Assembly: GCA_020636645.1 (NCBI GenBank)
Contig: JACJXO010000002.1
Span: 310,001 to 374,000 of the forward strand
Direction: 5' to 3'
DNA from: Chitinophagales bacterium
Lineage (GTDB): Bacteria > Bacteroidota > Bacteroidia > Chitinophagales > BACL12
Length of the DNA: 64,000 nt
The notes under the pieces are model-generated. The model was not told where the DNA came from. It did not search any database and saw nothing but the letters and a program-made list of their open reading frames with translations. Position numbers and translations under genes: made by a program. Shown here piece by piece: positions 9,497 through 17,752 of this stretch (its first letter is position 1; each line of letters opens with the position of its first letter).

Positions 9497-12400
9497 TTAT
9501 TGATAGTTATACAGATCCATGATATCGAGCTCCTGTTCATGTGTATGATCAGCAGCATCCTTGTTGCGTACCTTGGTCAGATACAGTACCGATGGTAACC
9601 AGTGATTTTCTTCGATCACACCGTAGGCACGCTCGCTTGTGTTGAGCTGGTGTACCTGGCTGGTTTCATCAAACATATTTCCGAATACGATCGCATCTGC
9701 AGGACAAGCGCTTTGGCAGGCTGTGCGAACGTCACCATCACGCAATTGACGGCCATCCTTCTTAGCACCCAGTTTAGCTTCCTGAATACGTTGTACGCAG
9801 AAGGAGCATTTTTCGATAACCCCCCTGGAGCGAATGGTCACATCGGGGTTCAGCACCATGCGGGTCAGGTCTTCGAGCATGCCCATTTCCTCATTGACAT
9901 GAGGATCGTTCATGGTACCAAAAGTGTCGTTTCCACCGTAATCGAACCAGTTGAAGCGACGCACCTTATACGGACAGTTATTAGCACAGTAGCGGGTGCC
10001 GATACAACGGTTGTAAGCCATCTGGTTGAATCCTTCAGAGCTGTGGTTGGTAGCACCTACCGGACAAACGTTTTCACAAGGTGCATTTTCACAGTGCTGA
10101 CAAAGCATCGGCTGGAAGACCACTTCCGGGTTCTCTGAATCTTCACCGGCATAATAGCGGTCAATACGAATCCAGTGCATTTCATGTGCACGGAGCACTT
10201 CATCGCGACCCACAATTGGCACGTTGTTCTCACTTATACAAGCGATGGTACATGCACCACATCCAACACAGGAGTTCAGGTCTATGCTCATTCCCCAGTC
10301 AAAGCCGTTACGACCTGCCTGGAAATCCGGATAAAAGGTATCAAGATGACCGAGTTTCTCTGCTCTGTCCATATTTCCGGAGAGCGGGTTAGCCTGGTAT
10401 TCAGCCAGGGTGGTCTCTTTTACAATGGTACGTTTGGCAAGCCCGTCATTGAGGTTGAAATGCGTCTGTGTCTGAGCAAAGCGTATGTTTTTGCCTGTCT
10501 TTTCCACAGTTGCACCGGAAGCGCAGTACACCAGACAATCGCCAGATGCATCCACCATCGGCCAGACGTTCACACCAACTCCTTCACCGGCCTTTCCGAT
10601 CATGCTTCTTCCATAACCCAATGCTATGGAGGCGCTGCCTTTTGCCTGACCCGGCTGGATGGCAACTGGCACGGTAACAGATTGACCTGCAGCTTTAAGT
10701 GTTACCACATCACCATGCATAAGGTCATTCTCTTCTGCCCATTCTGGTGATACGTTCAGGTAATTATCCCAGGTGATCTTGGAGACCGGATCCGGCATCT
10801 CCTGTAACCATGGGTTATTTGCATATCGTCCATCGCCAATGGCAACAGATTCATAGAAAGTCACTTCCAGGCCGTTGCCCATTTTAGAACCGGATGAGAG
10901 TACTGCTGCTGCAGCCGAAGAAACATCTCCGTTCATTACTACCGGTTGAGGATCATACATCATTTCATGATCACCCATGTCTTCCATTGGCATCTGGAAC
11001 AAACCTGTTTGCAAGGCCTGATTAAATGCTCTGGTCATATTGGCACTTCCTGCCAGGGGACCATTGACCCAGGTTTCTACCATAAAATCATGGTAAGACA
11101 TACTGGCACCGCACCAGGCAAGCAGTGAATCCTGTGCCTGACGGGTGTCGAACAGGTTCCTGATAGCAGGCTGGGCCAGACTGTAACAGCCCTTCACAGG
11201 TTCTGCATCGTTCCATGACTCCAGGTAGTGACTGTCAGGACATATATAATGGCAAACAGCAGAAGTTTCATCCATACTGTCAGCAAAGGAGACACAAACA
11301 TCTACCTTTTTGAGTGCTTCCGCGATGCTGAAACCCAGTGGTGAATCGTACACCGGATTACAACCATAGATCATTACCACATCAGCTTCTCCTTTAGATA
11401 CATCGCTGATGAAGGCCTTCAGATCATTGTCAGTACCCTGGCGAAGCATGGAAGGCATGCTCATATCCAGCGTACGTCCGTAATTACCCAATGCGTTGTT
11501 GATGGCGTTGACCAGCAACTGTGCATTCATATCGTTGAGGCCGCAAACCAGCAGGGATGATCCAGCGTTGTCTTTCAGCCATTTGGCTGCTTCACGAATG
11601 CGTTTGGCTTTCTTGTCATCGCCGATCTTTTTGCCACCTGAAAGTGATGCACCTGTTACTTCATCATACAGGTTCACCAGGGCGGTCATCAGTTCAGATG
11701 GTTTCAGGGCAGTGCGATAGTCAGCATTGGCACCAGTCAGACTCATACGGGATTCGAACTGATAGTGGCGTGACATTTCCTTTTTCCCTTTACCTACTTT
11801 TCTTCCGGCGGAATACCCTTTCGTATATTCCACAGGTGAGATCCAGGTGCCCAGGAAATCACATTCGAAACCTACAACGACCCTGGCCTTTTCAAAGTGG
11901 TAGTGCGGCAGTGCTTTTACACCAAAAGCGGTTTCATTGGCTGCCAGCATTCCTGCATAAGACACTGCATCATACTGATAGACTTTGGTGTTAGGGTATT
12001 GTTCAGTAAAGCGGGCAAAAACTCTTTTGGTTGAGGGGCTTACAACTGTACCGGTCAATATCCTGACCGCGGTATTCTCGCCGGCATTCAGCTTACCAGT
12101 TACGGCAGCATCTACTTCAGCCCAGGAAATGCCGGTATGTTTCCCCTTGTCGTTCCTCACTTTAGGGCCGGTAAGCCTGTTGGTATCATACAAGCTCAGC
12201 ACAGATGCCTGCACACGGGCTGAAGTACCACCCCTGGTGATCATGGAAGCATTATTGCCTTCTACCTTGATCGGGCGTCCTTCTCGTGTTTTAACAAGAA
12301 TGGAACAATAGTCTCCCCCGTTCATGAAGGTGCTGGCATACCAGGTTGCGATACCCGGTGTTACATCTTCCGGTTTGAAGATATAAGGTGCTACCTTATT

Positions 12401-12607
12401 GACAGGCATTTCACAACCGGCAATAGCAGCAGCAGTTACGCTGAATCCCAGCATTTTCAGGAAATCTCTCCTGCTGGCGCCGTTGTTTTCATGGTTTCCC
12501 ATCACTTCCACCGGAAGTTCTTCAGGGAATTCCTGCTGAGCCAGTTCGATGAACTCCGGAGTCGGATGAAGTTCTTCCAGTCCTTTCCAGTACTTTTTTT
12601 CAGCCAT
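9497..12607 (-). CDS. actB: Alternative complex III iron-sulfur/molybdopterin-like subunit ActB
   Basis: A 1036-residue fusion of a molybdopterin-oxidoreductase-like domain (about 80-700) with a four-cluster ferredoxin domain (about 760-990). The N-terminus has a late twin-arginine motif, SRRDFLK at 45-51, preceded by the conserved KKYWKGLEEL segment of the 'TAT-variant' class. Four cysteine sets are visible: CVGCGACTIAC, CQHCENAPCENVC, CIGTRYCANNC and CSFC with CQSAC, consistent with three [4Fe-4S] and one [3Fe-4S] cluster. In ACIII the large domain keeps the fold but binds no molybdenum cofactor, as known for the family. It takes electrons from ActC quinol and feeds the haem subunits. It lies 42 bases after actA. 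Confidence 0.97.
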   Translation of the reverse strand: MAEKKYWKGLEELHPTPEFIELAQQEFPEELPVEVMGNHENNGASRRDFLKMLGFSVTAAAIAGCEMPVNKVAPYIFKPEDVTPGIATWYASTFMNGGDYCSILVKTREGRPIKVEGNNASMITRGGTSARVQASVLSLYDTNRLTGPKVRNDKGKHTGISWAEVDAAVTGKLNAGENTAVRILTGTVVSPSTKRVFARFTEQYPNTKVYQYDAVSYAGMLAANETAFGVKALPHYHFEKARVVVGFECDFLGTWISPVEYTKGYSAGRKVGKGKKEMSRHYQFESRMSLTGANADYRTALKPSELMTALVNLYDEVTGASLSGGKKIGDDKKAKRIREAAKWLKDNAGSSLLVCGLNDMNAQLLVNAINNALGNYGRTLDMSMPSMLRQGTDNDLKAFISDVSKGEADVVMIYGCNPVYDSPLGFSIAEALKKVDVCVSFADSMDETSAVCHYICPDSHYLESWNDAEPVKGCYSLAQPAIRNLFDTRQAQDSLLAWCGASMSYHDFMVETWVNGPLAGSANMTRAFNQALQTGLFQMPMEDMGDHEMMYDPQPVVMNGDVSSAAAAVLSSGSKMGNGLEVTFYESVAIGDGRYANNPWLQEMPDPVSKITWDNYLNVSPEWAEENDLMHGDVVTLKAAGQSVTVPVAIQPGQAKGSASIALGYGRSMIGKAGEGVGVNVWPMVDASGDCLVYCASGATVEKTGKNIRFAQTQTHFNLNDGLAKRTIVKETTLAEYQANPLSGNMDRAEKLGHLDTFYPDFQAGRNGFDWGMSIDLNSCVGCGACTIACISENNVPIVGRDEVLRAHEMHWIRIDRYYAGEDSENPEVVFQPMLCQHCENAPCENVCPVGATNHSSEGFNQMAYNRCIGTRYCANNCPYKVRRFNWFDYGGNDTFGTMNDPHVNEEMGMLEDLTRMVLNPDVTIRSRGVIEKCSFCVQRIQEAKLGAKKDGRQLRDGDVRTACQSACPADAIVFGNMFDETSQVHQLNTSERAYGVIEENHWLPSVLYLTKVRNKDAADHTHEQELDIMDLYNYQ

Positions 12608-12649
12608 CGGGTATCTAGATCTTTATGTTTAAAGTTGGGTTCGGTTCGA

Positions 12650-13918
12650 TCAATAGTGGCAACGCTGACATTCAGTGGCACCGATGTCTGATGCGTGCAC
12701 GGCTTCTATTTCTCCTTTGTCCATTTTATCTTTCAGTTCGCGGTAATCAGCGTAGAAAGCATTACTGAAGTTGACTTCGGTCTGACGGTGACAATTCACA
12801 CACCATCCCATACCCAGGTTCTCTGCCTGCTCTACCACTTTCATTTCCTGAACCATGCCATGACAGGTCTGACATTCCAGGCCGGCTACTGCCACGTGCT
12901 GGCTGTGGTTGAAATACACATGATCAGGCAGGTTGTGGATCCTGGTCCATTTAATGGGCTTAGGTTCATTGCTGTATGCCAGATTCTCCGGGTCAAAACC
13001 TGCGTATTCGTAGATCTTCTGGATCTCTGCTGTGTAGGTAGCAGGATCGTAGCCATCGGTTCCCGGCGACATCTGGTTGATCACATAGTGACAGTTCATA
13101 CAGACGTTGATAGATGGGATCACGGCAGACTTGCCTTTCTCAGCACCGGTGTGGCAATACTTACATTCTATCTGGTTGATGCCGGCGTGGATCTCATGAC
13201 TGAACTGGATGGGTTGTTCAGGAGCGTATCCCTGCTGGCGACCCAGGGCAGCAGCGCTGTCATACATGGCATAACACAACCAGCAGAACAGGAACAAACC
13301 GACCAGGGTCAACACCGGGCGCAGTCTAGGATTCCTGAGCACAGGCATTCTGACAGGCTCAGGCTCACCGGTTTCTTCACGGGATAACTGCCCAAGGTAG
13401 CCGATGGTACGGCCAAGTATCAGAGAGATGATGAGCAGTACAGCTATCAGAATGATATACAGAACAGTGTTGTCTTTTGGTTCTGCAGCTACCGCAGTGC
13501 CACCGCCTCCTGCAGGTACATTGGCAGCTTCAGTTAACCTGATGGTTTCTGCATCAATGTATAACAATATGTTGCTGATGTCTGCGTCTGTCAGGTTGGG
13601 GAAGGCCTGCATCTGACTTTTGTTGTATTCCAGATACAGGTTGTTGGCATATTCATCGCCGGTAGCAAGAAAGGCCTGGGAGTTCCTGATCCAGGAGTAC
13701 AGGTGTGTAGAGTCAGCCCAACGGTCACGAACACCCTTCAGGGCAGGGCCGGTCATTTTCCGGTCTATCATGTGACACTTGGCGCAATTCGCCTTGAAAA
13801 GTTCCTTTCCTTCTTCTGCGGTAGCATGTACACGGCCAGGTACCAAAATGGTTACCAGCAGCAATACAGAAACGAGAAGGTTACGGCGGTTGATTTTGTT
13901 ATAGACGCTGTTCAGCAC
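12650..13918 (-). CDS. actA: Alternative complex III multihaem cytochrome c ActA
   Basis: First gene of the operon; about 422 residues from a GTG start at 13918, giving a good signal peptide (NKINRRN, then a long Leu/Val core ending near VHA). Six CxxCH haem motifs are visible: CAKCH in an N-terminal monohaem domain, then CKYCH, CMNCH, CQTCH, CVNCH and CQRCH in the pentahaem domain. A transmembrane helix (YIILIAVLLIISLILGRTIG) and a second one separate the two. The frame remains open to a TTG at 13966, but that codon overlaps a likely promoter -7 box, so I prefer the internal GTG; no in-frame ATG exists. The fusion of a monohaem domain to the pentahaem ActA is the Bacteroidota form. Confidence 0.93.
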   Translation of the reverse strand: MLNSVYNKINRRNLLVSVLLLVTILVPGRVHATAEEGKELFKANCAKCHMIDRKMTGPALKGVRDRWADSTHLYSWIRNSQAFLATGDEYANNLYLEYNKSQMQAFPNLTDADISNILLYIDAETIRLTEAANVPAGGGGTAVAAEPKDNTVLYIILIAVLLIISLILGRTIGYLGQLSREETGEPEPVRMPVLRNPRLRPVLTLVGLFLFCWLCYAMYDSAAALGRQQGYAPEQPIQFSHEIHAGINQIECKYCHTGAEKGKSAVIPSINVCMNCHYVINQMSPGTDGYDPATYTAEIQKIYEYAGFDPENLAYSNEPKPIKWTRIHNLPDHVYFNHSQHVAVAGLECQTCHGMVQEMKVVEQAENLGMGWCVNCHRQTEVNFSNAFYADYRELKDKMDKGEIEAVHASDIGATECQRCHY

Positions 13919-13963
13919 AACCAGTGTATTTAGGTTTAGGTAAGGTTTCCGTAAAAATCGTTG

Positions 13964-13971
13964 CAAATCTA
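13964..13971 (-). promoter_or_regulatory. Candidate -7 promoter box of the act-cta operon
   Basis: On the minus strand this reads TAGATTTG, a match to the Bacteroidota -7 consensus TAnnTTTG. A TTTG lies 24 bases further upstream, slightly beyond the usual 19-21 spacing, so the -33 element is weak. Transcription would begin about 40 bases before the GTG start chosen for actA. Confidence 0.5.
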
Positions 13972-14068
13972 CATCAGGTGTTTCAAAATCTTTAACAAAC
14001 CTTGAGAAAATTATAGGGTTTTCAACACCTGATGTCGGGATTCTGAAACATCAGTATTTTCAGGTGCT
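13971..14068. promoter_or_regulatory. Inverted-repeat candidate operator at the act-cta promoter
   Basis: ACATCAGGTGTT at 13971-13982 and its exact reverse complement AACACCTGATGT at 14024-14035 are separated by 41 bases. A partial third copy, TCAGGTG, lies at 14060-14066. The first arm abuts the candidate -7 box of the minus-strand operon. Two 12-bp arms four helical turns apart are unlikely by chance and suggest a dimeric regulator, possibly with looping. The regulator is unknown; a very long hairpin is the alternative reading. Confidence 0.5.
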
Positions 14069-14178
14069 CACGGGTTTTTATTTAGACATTTTCTAAATAA
14101 CTATGGCCTTAGGAACAAGTGTCTGTATTTTCCTTTTATAACCAGCTGAGATACGGCAGTATGGCATAGTTTTAGGAA

Positions 14179-14186
14179 TACCTTTG
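14179..14186 (+). promoter_or_regulatory. -7 promoter box (TACCTTTG)
   Basis: TACCTTTG is an exact TAnnTTTG match 14 bases before ATG 14201. No clear TTTG -33 box is seen at the ideal distance. The position supports ATG 14201 as the start, rather than the GTG at 14186 that overlaps the box. Confidence 0.55.
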
Positions 14187-14200
14187 TGAAAGCAGAACAT

Positions 14201-15370
14201 ATGAAGAAGCAGCTTTACCTGATATTTATTCCAGCACTTTTCCTGTTTGGCTGCAAAGCAGCTGAAAAAGAGTTTCGCCAGGGTGACTATGACCAGGCCA
14301 TAGATATATCTGTTAAAAAACTGCAGCGCAACCCCGATAAGGAGGCCTACATACTTGTGCTGGAAGAAGCCTTCAGAAGGGCTAATGACCGCGATCTGGC
14401 GTATATCAACACCCTCCATATGGAAGGACAGCCTGACCGCTGGGACAATGTTTACAACGTATATCAGGGTATCAGCCGGCGACAAAATAAGGTGGCGCCC
14501 TTGCTTCCCCTTTCTATTGAATCTGAATACCGGGATGCCGAATTCCTGTTTGTTGATGTGGTGGGAGAACTGATAGCCGCCAAGAAGAATGCAGCCAGCT
14601 ATTTCTATGCGCATGCTCAGCAGTTACTGGCAACCGGAGACCGGTATGATGCCCGGGATGCCTATTATGAACTACAGCAGATCAGCAAATTCTACAATGA
14701 TTACCAGGATGCAGACAAGCTGATGGCAGAGGCCAGAGCTGCCGGAATGAGCCGAGTTGGATTTCAGGTGGTAAACAACAGTGATCAGGTTCTGAACAGA
14801 AATCTTGTAGATGCAATGGAGGCCCTTGCACCCGTGGCCACCCAGGGCATGTGGTACAATATATATCCTTCCGATAAAGGGGATGATCTGACTGTTCAGC
14901 TTCGCATCAACAGGTTGCAGGCGTTTCCTGAACAGGTGCATACCAACAGCTATACCGATATGAAGGAAGTAGAAGACGGTTGGACCTATCTATATGATGA
15001 CGAAGGGCATGTAGTGAAAGACAGTACCGGCAATGCTATAAAAGTACCAAAATATGAAACCATCACTGCACTTATCTCAGAGAACTGGCAGGAAAAAGTT
15101 GCCAGCATTGAGGCAGAATTGAGATATCTGGATCAGCGTGGCAATGTACTGAAATCTGTTCCGCTGAAAGGTGACGGAGTATTCCAGAATTATTTTGCTA
15201 CGGCCACAGGATACTATGATGCCATTTCGCCCGAATCTCGTCAAAAGCTGGGTGGCGGACCTGCCCCCTTTCCCAGCAATGAAGCCTTGTTGTTACAGGC
15301 CATGGGAGTTCTGGAAGGCTTGATGCACAATGCCATGCGTGACTGGAACGACGATCTGCTGAACAGATAA
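14201..15370 (+). CDS. Lipoprotein with TPR-like N-terminal region, function unknown
   Basis: A 389-residue predicted lipoprotein. The signal peptide MKKQLYLIFIPALFLFGC ends in a lipobox cysteine. The first 150 residues look like TPR-type helices (REFRQGDYDQAIDISVKKLQ-like segment, then YDARDAYYELQQISKFYNDY). The C-terminal two thirds are beta-rich, with no motif I recognise, and contain a conserved-looking VGFQVVNNSDQVLNRNLVDAM stretch. No catalytic signature is seen. It is likely monocistronic: the act operon diverges upstream and a histidine kinase with its own promoter box follows after 68 bases. Similar TPR lipoproteins are common in Bacteroidota envelopes; I do not assign a function. 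Confidence 0.8.
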   Translation: MKKQLYLIFIPALFLFGCKAAEKEFRQGDYDQAIDISVKKLQRNPDKEAYILVLEEAFRRANDRDLAYINTLHMEGQPDRWDNVYNVYQGISRRQNKVAPLLPLSIESEYRDAEFLFVDVVGELIAAKKNAASYFYAHAQQLLATGDRYDARDAYYELQQISKFYNDYQDADKLMAEARAAGMSRVGFQVVNNSDQVLNRNLVDAMEALAPVATQGMWYNIYPSDKGDDLTVQLRINRLQAFPEQVHTNSYTDMKEVEDGWTYLYDDEGHVVKDSTGNAIKVPKYETITALISENWQEKVASIEAELRYLDQRGNVLKSVPLKGDGVFQNYFATATGYYDAISPESRQKLGGGPAPFPSNEALLLQAMGVLEGLMHNAMRDWNDDLLNR

Positions 15371-15397
15371 CACAACATCACATAAGGACACATATCG

Positions 15398-15405
15398 TAC
15401 CTTCG
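15398..15405 (+). promoter_or_regulatory. Candidate -7 promoter box (TACCTTCG)
   Basis: TACCTTCG lies 33 bases before the histidine kinase ATG. It differs from TAnnTTTG at one base and equals the box seen before the outer-membrane barrel gene at 20514. No obvious -33 element. Confidence 0.4.
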
Positions 15406-15438
15406 TATTCAGCTCTGCATTACAAGGTTAGCTGTTGT

Positions 15439-17439
15439 ATGAAGTGGATTAGTATATGCTTCATTTTACTTTTTAGTTCTTCTGCATTTTCGCAGACCGA
15501 CAGTTCATTGATCAAGAAACTGGACTCTGCAGAACGCATGTTATTACTCGGTGAAACAGAGTCAGCTCAGGCTATCACCCAATCTGTCTCAAAAGAAATT
15601 GAAGAAAGCAAAGACAGTTCAAACCTGGGCAGATGGTTACTCATCAAGGGGTACACATCCAGGCAGGAGGGCAACATTCCGTCAGCCATTGAGCAATATC
15701 ACAAAGCAAGAAAAATCTATCTTCAGATCAATGACTCTGTTGGCTATGCGTCATCCATCATCAAGCTGGCAGAAGTTTACTATGATAACAATCAGCTGGA
15801 CAGTTCCAACCTTTATTGCCTGGAATCCTATCAGATAGCCAGGACCTATAATAATCTGTACCTCAAGATGGTCAGCCTGTACTACCTGGGCACCTTGTAT
15901 TATTTTCTTGGTGATTATGAAACCGCCGATCATTATCTGAAATTAGGTGTGGAAGACCCTGACATCCATAACACCAAGTCCACTGTCAGTCTATATGCCG
16001 AATGCAATCTGCTGGACATCTATGCATCCAACCTGGGTGAATTAGGCAACTATAACAGAGCCCGGGAGTATTATAACAAGGAAGATTCTGTAGCCCGGCT
16101 TCTAAATGACAGCTCTTTTATTATGCTTGTTCGCTACGGGATAGGTTATATAGACCTCTATGAAGGCAAACCCAAAAGTGGTATTGATAATTGTCGTGCA
16201 GCTCTTGATTTTTATCTCTCCAAACGTGATATATATTATGCTGAAGGTTGTCTGGAGTGTATAGGCAGGGGGCATTACCTGGCAGGAAATCTTGATTCTG
16301 CAGAATATTATCTGAAAGAAGCAGAACAATCAGCACTAGCTCATCAGTTCTATGATTTCAAGAAAGACATCTATAAACTGATGTCTGAGTTATATGAGAA
16401 AAAGGGCAATTACAACAAAGCTCTCAGCTATTTCAAACTCTTCAAAGAGCAGGATGATTCATTGAAAGAGCTGGCCAGCCAAAGCAATATTCTTATAGTT
16501 GAATCCAGGTTCCGGTATGAACAGCTGCGATCAACTGCCAACACTCTGGAGGAGTATGCCCGGCGGGACAGCGCCATAATAAACAGTCAAAAAAAGACCA
16601 ACCTGTTCATCACCCTGGCCTTGAGTCTGGTGATCATACTTTCCGGTCTGTTGTATTATCTCTATCATATAAACCGAAACAGAAACCGGATCCTGGAACA
16701 AGAGGTTGCGACCCGAACAGCAGAGCTTACCGAGACCAATGAATCCTTGATGCTTGCCAATGCTGAACTGGAAGAATTTGCGCATATTTCTTCGCATGAT
16801 CTGAAGGAGCCTATCAGAAACATTAATTCATTCAGCAGTCTGATAGAAAGGAGGATTAGCAGCATTACTAATGAAGAACTACTTGATTATCTGTCCATCA
16901 TTCGCTTCAATGCAGGTCAGATGCAACTGTTAGTGAATGCGGTGTACGAGTTTGTACACATCAACAAGGAAGATATTCTGGTTGGAATAGTCAATGTATC
17001 TGAGGTTGTTGAAGACGTCAGAAGGGTACTGCAAAGCACCATTCAGGATTGCAGTGGAGAGGTGGTATTAAAGGATCACCCGGAAACCGTTATTTCCAAT
17101 CGCGGCATGCTGTTTCTTATACTCAGGAATCTGCTGGAGAACGGGTTAAAATATAACCGGTCGGATCGTCCGCGGGTGGAGATCTCTGTAGAGTGCGTCG
17201 GGAATGTAGATCACTGGGAGATCAGAGACAACGGATTAGGCATTGCTCCACAATACCATCAGCGCATATTCGAGTTGTTTAAGCGATTACATAACAGGGA
17301 GGAGTTTCAGGGAAGCGGTCTTGGTCTTTCCATCACAAGAAAGGTAGTGAACAGACTGGGGGGTGAGATCGGCATCATATCTGAGGAAGGGCATGGTTCT
17401 GTATTCTGGTTCCGTCTTCCTGCTAATAATAGGACATAA
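15439..17439 (+). CDS. TPR-containing sensor histidine kinase
   Basis: A 666-residue membrane sensor kinase. A signal peptide (MKWISICFILLFSSSAFSQ) leads to a periplasmic array of TPR repeats, about 30-370, rich in Tyr and Asn. One transmembrane helix lies near 389-408. A short coiled coil (EQEVATRTAELTETNESL) joins it to the HisKA domain with phospho-acceptor His453 in HISSHDLKEPIR. The ATPase domain shows the N box (LRNLLENGLKYN), G1 (DNGLGIAP) and G2 (GSGLGLSITRKVV). There is no receiver domain and no adjacent response regulator, so the partner is elsewhere. The input signal is unknown; TPR sensors of this layout are common in Bacteroidota. A strong terminator follows at once. Confidence 0.93.
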   Translation: MKWISICFILLFSSSAFSQTDSSLIKKLDSAERMLLLGETESAQAITQSVSKEIEESKDSSNLGRWLLIKGYTSRQEGNIPSAIEQYHKARKIYLQINDSVGYASSIIKLAEVYYDNNQLDSSNLYCLESYQIARTYNNLYLKMVSLYYLGTLYYFLGDYETADHYLKLGVEDPDIHNTKSTVSLYAECNLLDIYASNLGELGNYNRAREYYNKEDSVARLLNDSSFIMLVRYGIGYIDLYEGKPKSGIDNCRAALDFYLSKRDIYYAEGCLECIGRGHYLAGNLDSAEYYLKEAEQSALAHQFYDFKKDIYKLMSELYEKKGNYNKALSYFKLFKEQDDSLKELASQSNILIVESRFRYEQLRSTANTLEEYARRDSAIINSQKKTNLFITLALSLVIILSGLLYYLYHINRNRNRILEQEVATRTAELTETNESLMLANAELEEFAHISSHDLKEPIRNINSFSSLIERRISSITNEELLDYLSIIRFNAGQMQLLVNAVYEFVHINKEDILVGIVNVSEVVEDVRRVLQSTIQDCSGEVVLKDHPETVISNRGMLFLILRNLLENGLKYNRSDRPRVEISVECVGNVDHWEIRDNGLGIAPQYHQRIFELFKRLHNREEFQGSGLGLSITRKVVNRLGGEIGIISEEGHGSVFWFRLPANNRT

Positions 17440-17468
17440 AAAAAGCCATCCTCCGGGGATGGCTTTTT
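17440..17468. terminator. Bidirectional intrinsic terminator
   Basis: The stem GCCATCC (17445-17451) pairs with GGATGGC (17457-17463), extended by A5/T5 on the flanks. It lies directly after the kinase stop codon and 18 bases beyond the atpC stop on the other strand, so it can serve both converging transcripts. Confidence 0.85.
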
Positions 17469-17485
17469 CCAATATCTGGTGCAGA

Positions 17486-17734
17486 TCAGACTTCTTCAGC
17501 TCCTTCTACCAATACGCTAAGTACATTATTGAGTACTTCCACAAAGCCTCCTGAAATTCGAAAACGAAGTGTTTCCTTACCGGTTTTCACACTGACCGTT
17601 CCGTTGGTCAGCGAAGCGATCATGGCAGCGTGGTTATTCAACACCTGAAAGGAACCCGTTGTGCCCGGAAACTGTACTGAATCAGCTTCGCCGCTGAACA
17701 CTTTCTTTTCCGGAGAAAGGATCTCTACCTGCAT
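17486..17734 (-). CDS. atpC: ATP synthase F1 epsilon subunit (short form)
   Basis: An 82-residue protein that matches only the N-terminal beta-sandwich domain of epsilon (MQVEILSPEKKVFSGEADSVQFPGTTGSFQVLNNHAAMIASL). The usual C-terminal helical hairpin, which inhibits ATP hydrolysis in many bacteria, is absent; the frame stops right after the sandwich. Short epsilon subunits are usual in Bacteroidota. It follows atpD by 18 bases and is cotranscribed with it, away from the rest of the atp genes, also the normal arrangement in the phylum. Confidence 0.95.
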   Translation of the reverse strand: MQVEILSPEKKVFSGEADSVQFPGTTGSFQVLNNHAAMIASLTNGTVSVKTGKETLRFRISGGFVEVLNNVLSVLVEGAEEV

Positions 17735-17752
17735 CTGTCTGAATTAAAAAGA

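Noticed and set aside
13919..13966. Extended start of actA at TTG 13966
   Set aside because: The codon overlaps a likely -7 box, and the GTG at 13918 gives a compact signal peptide. Not fully excluded.
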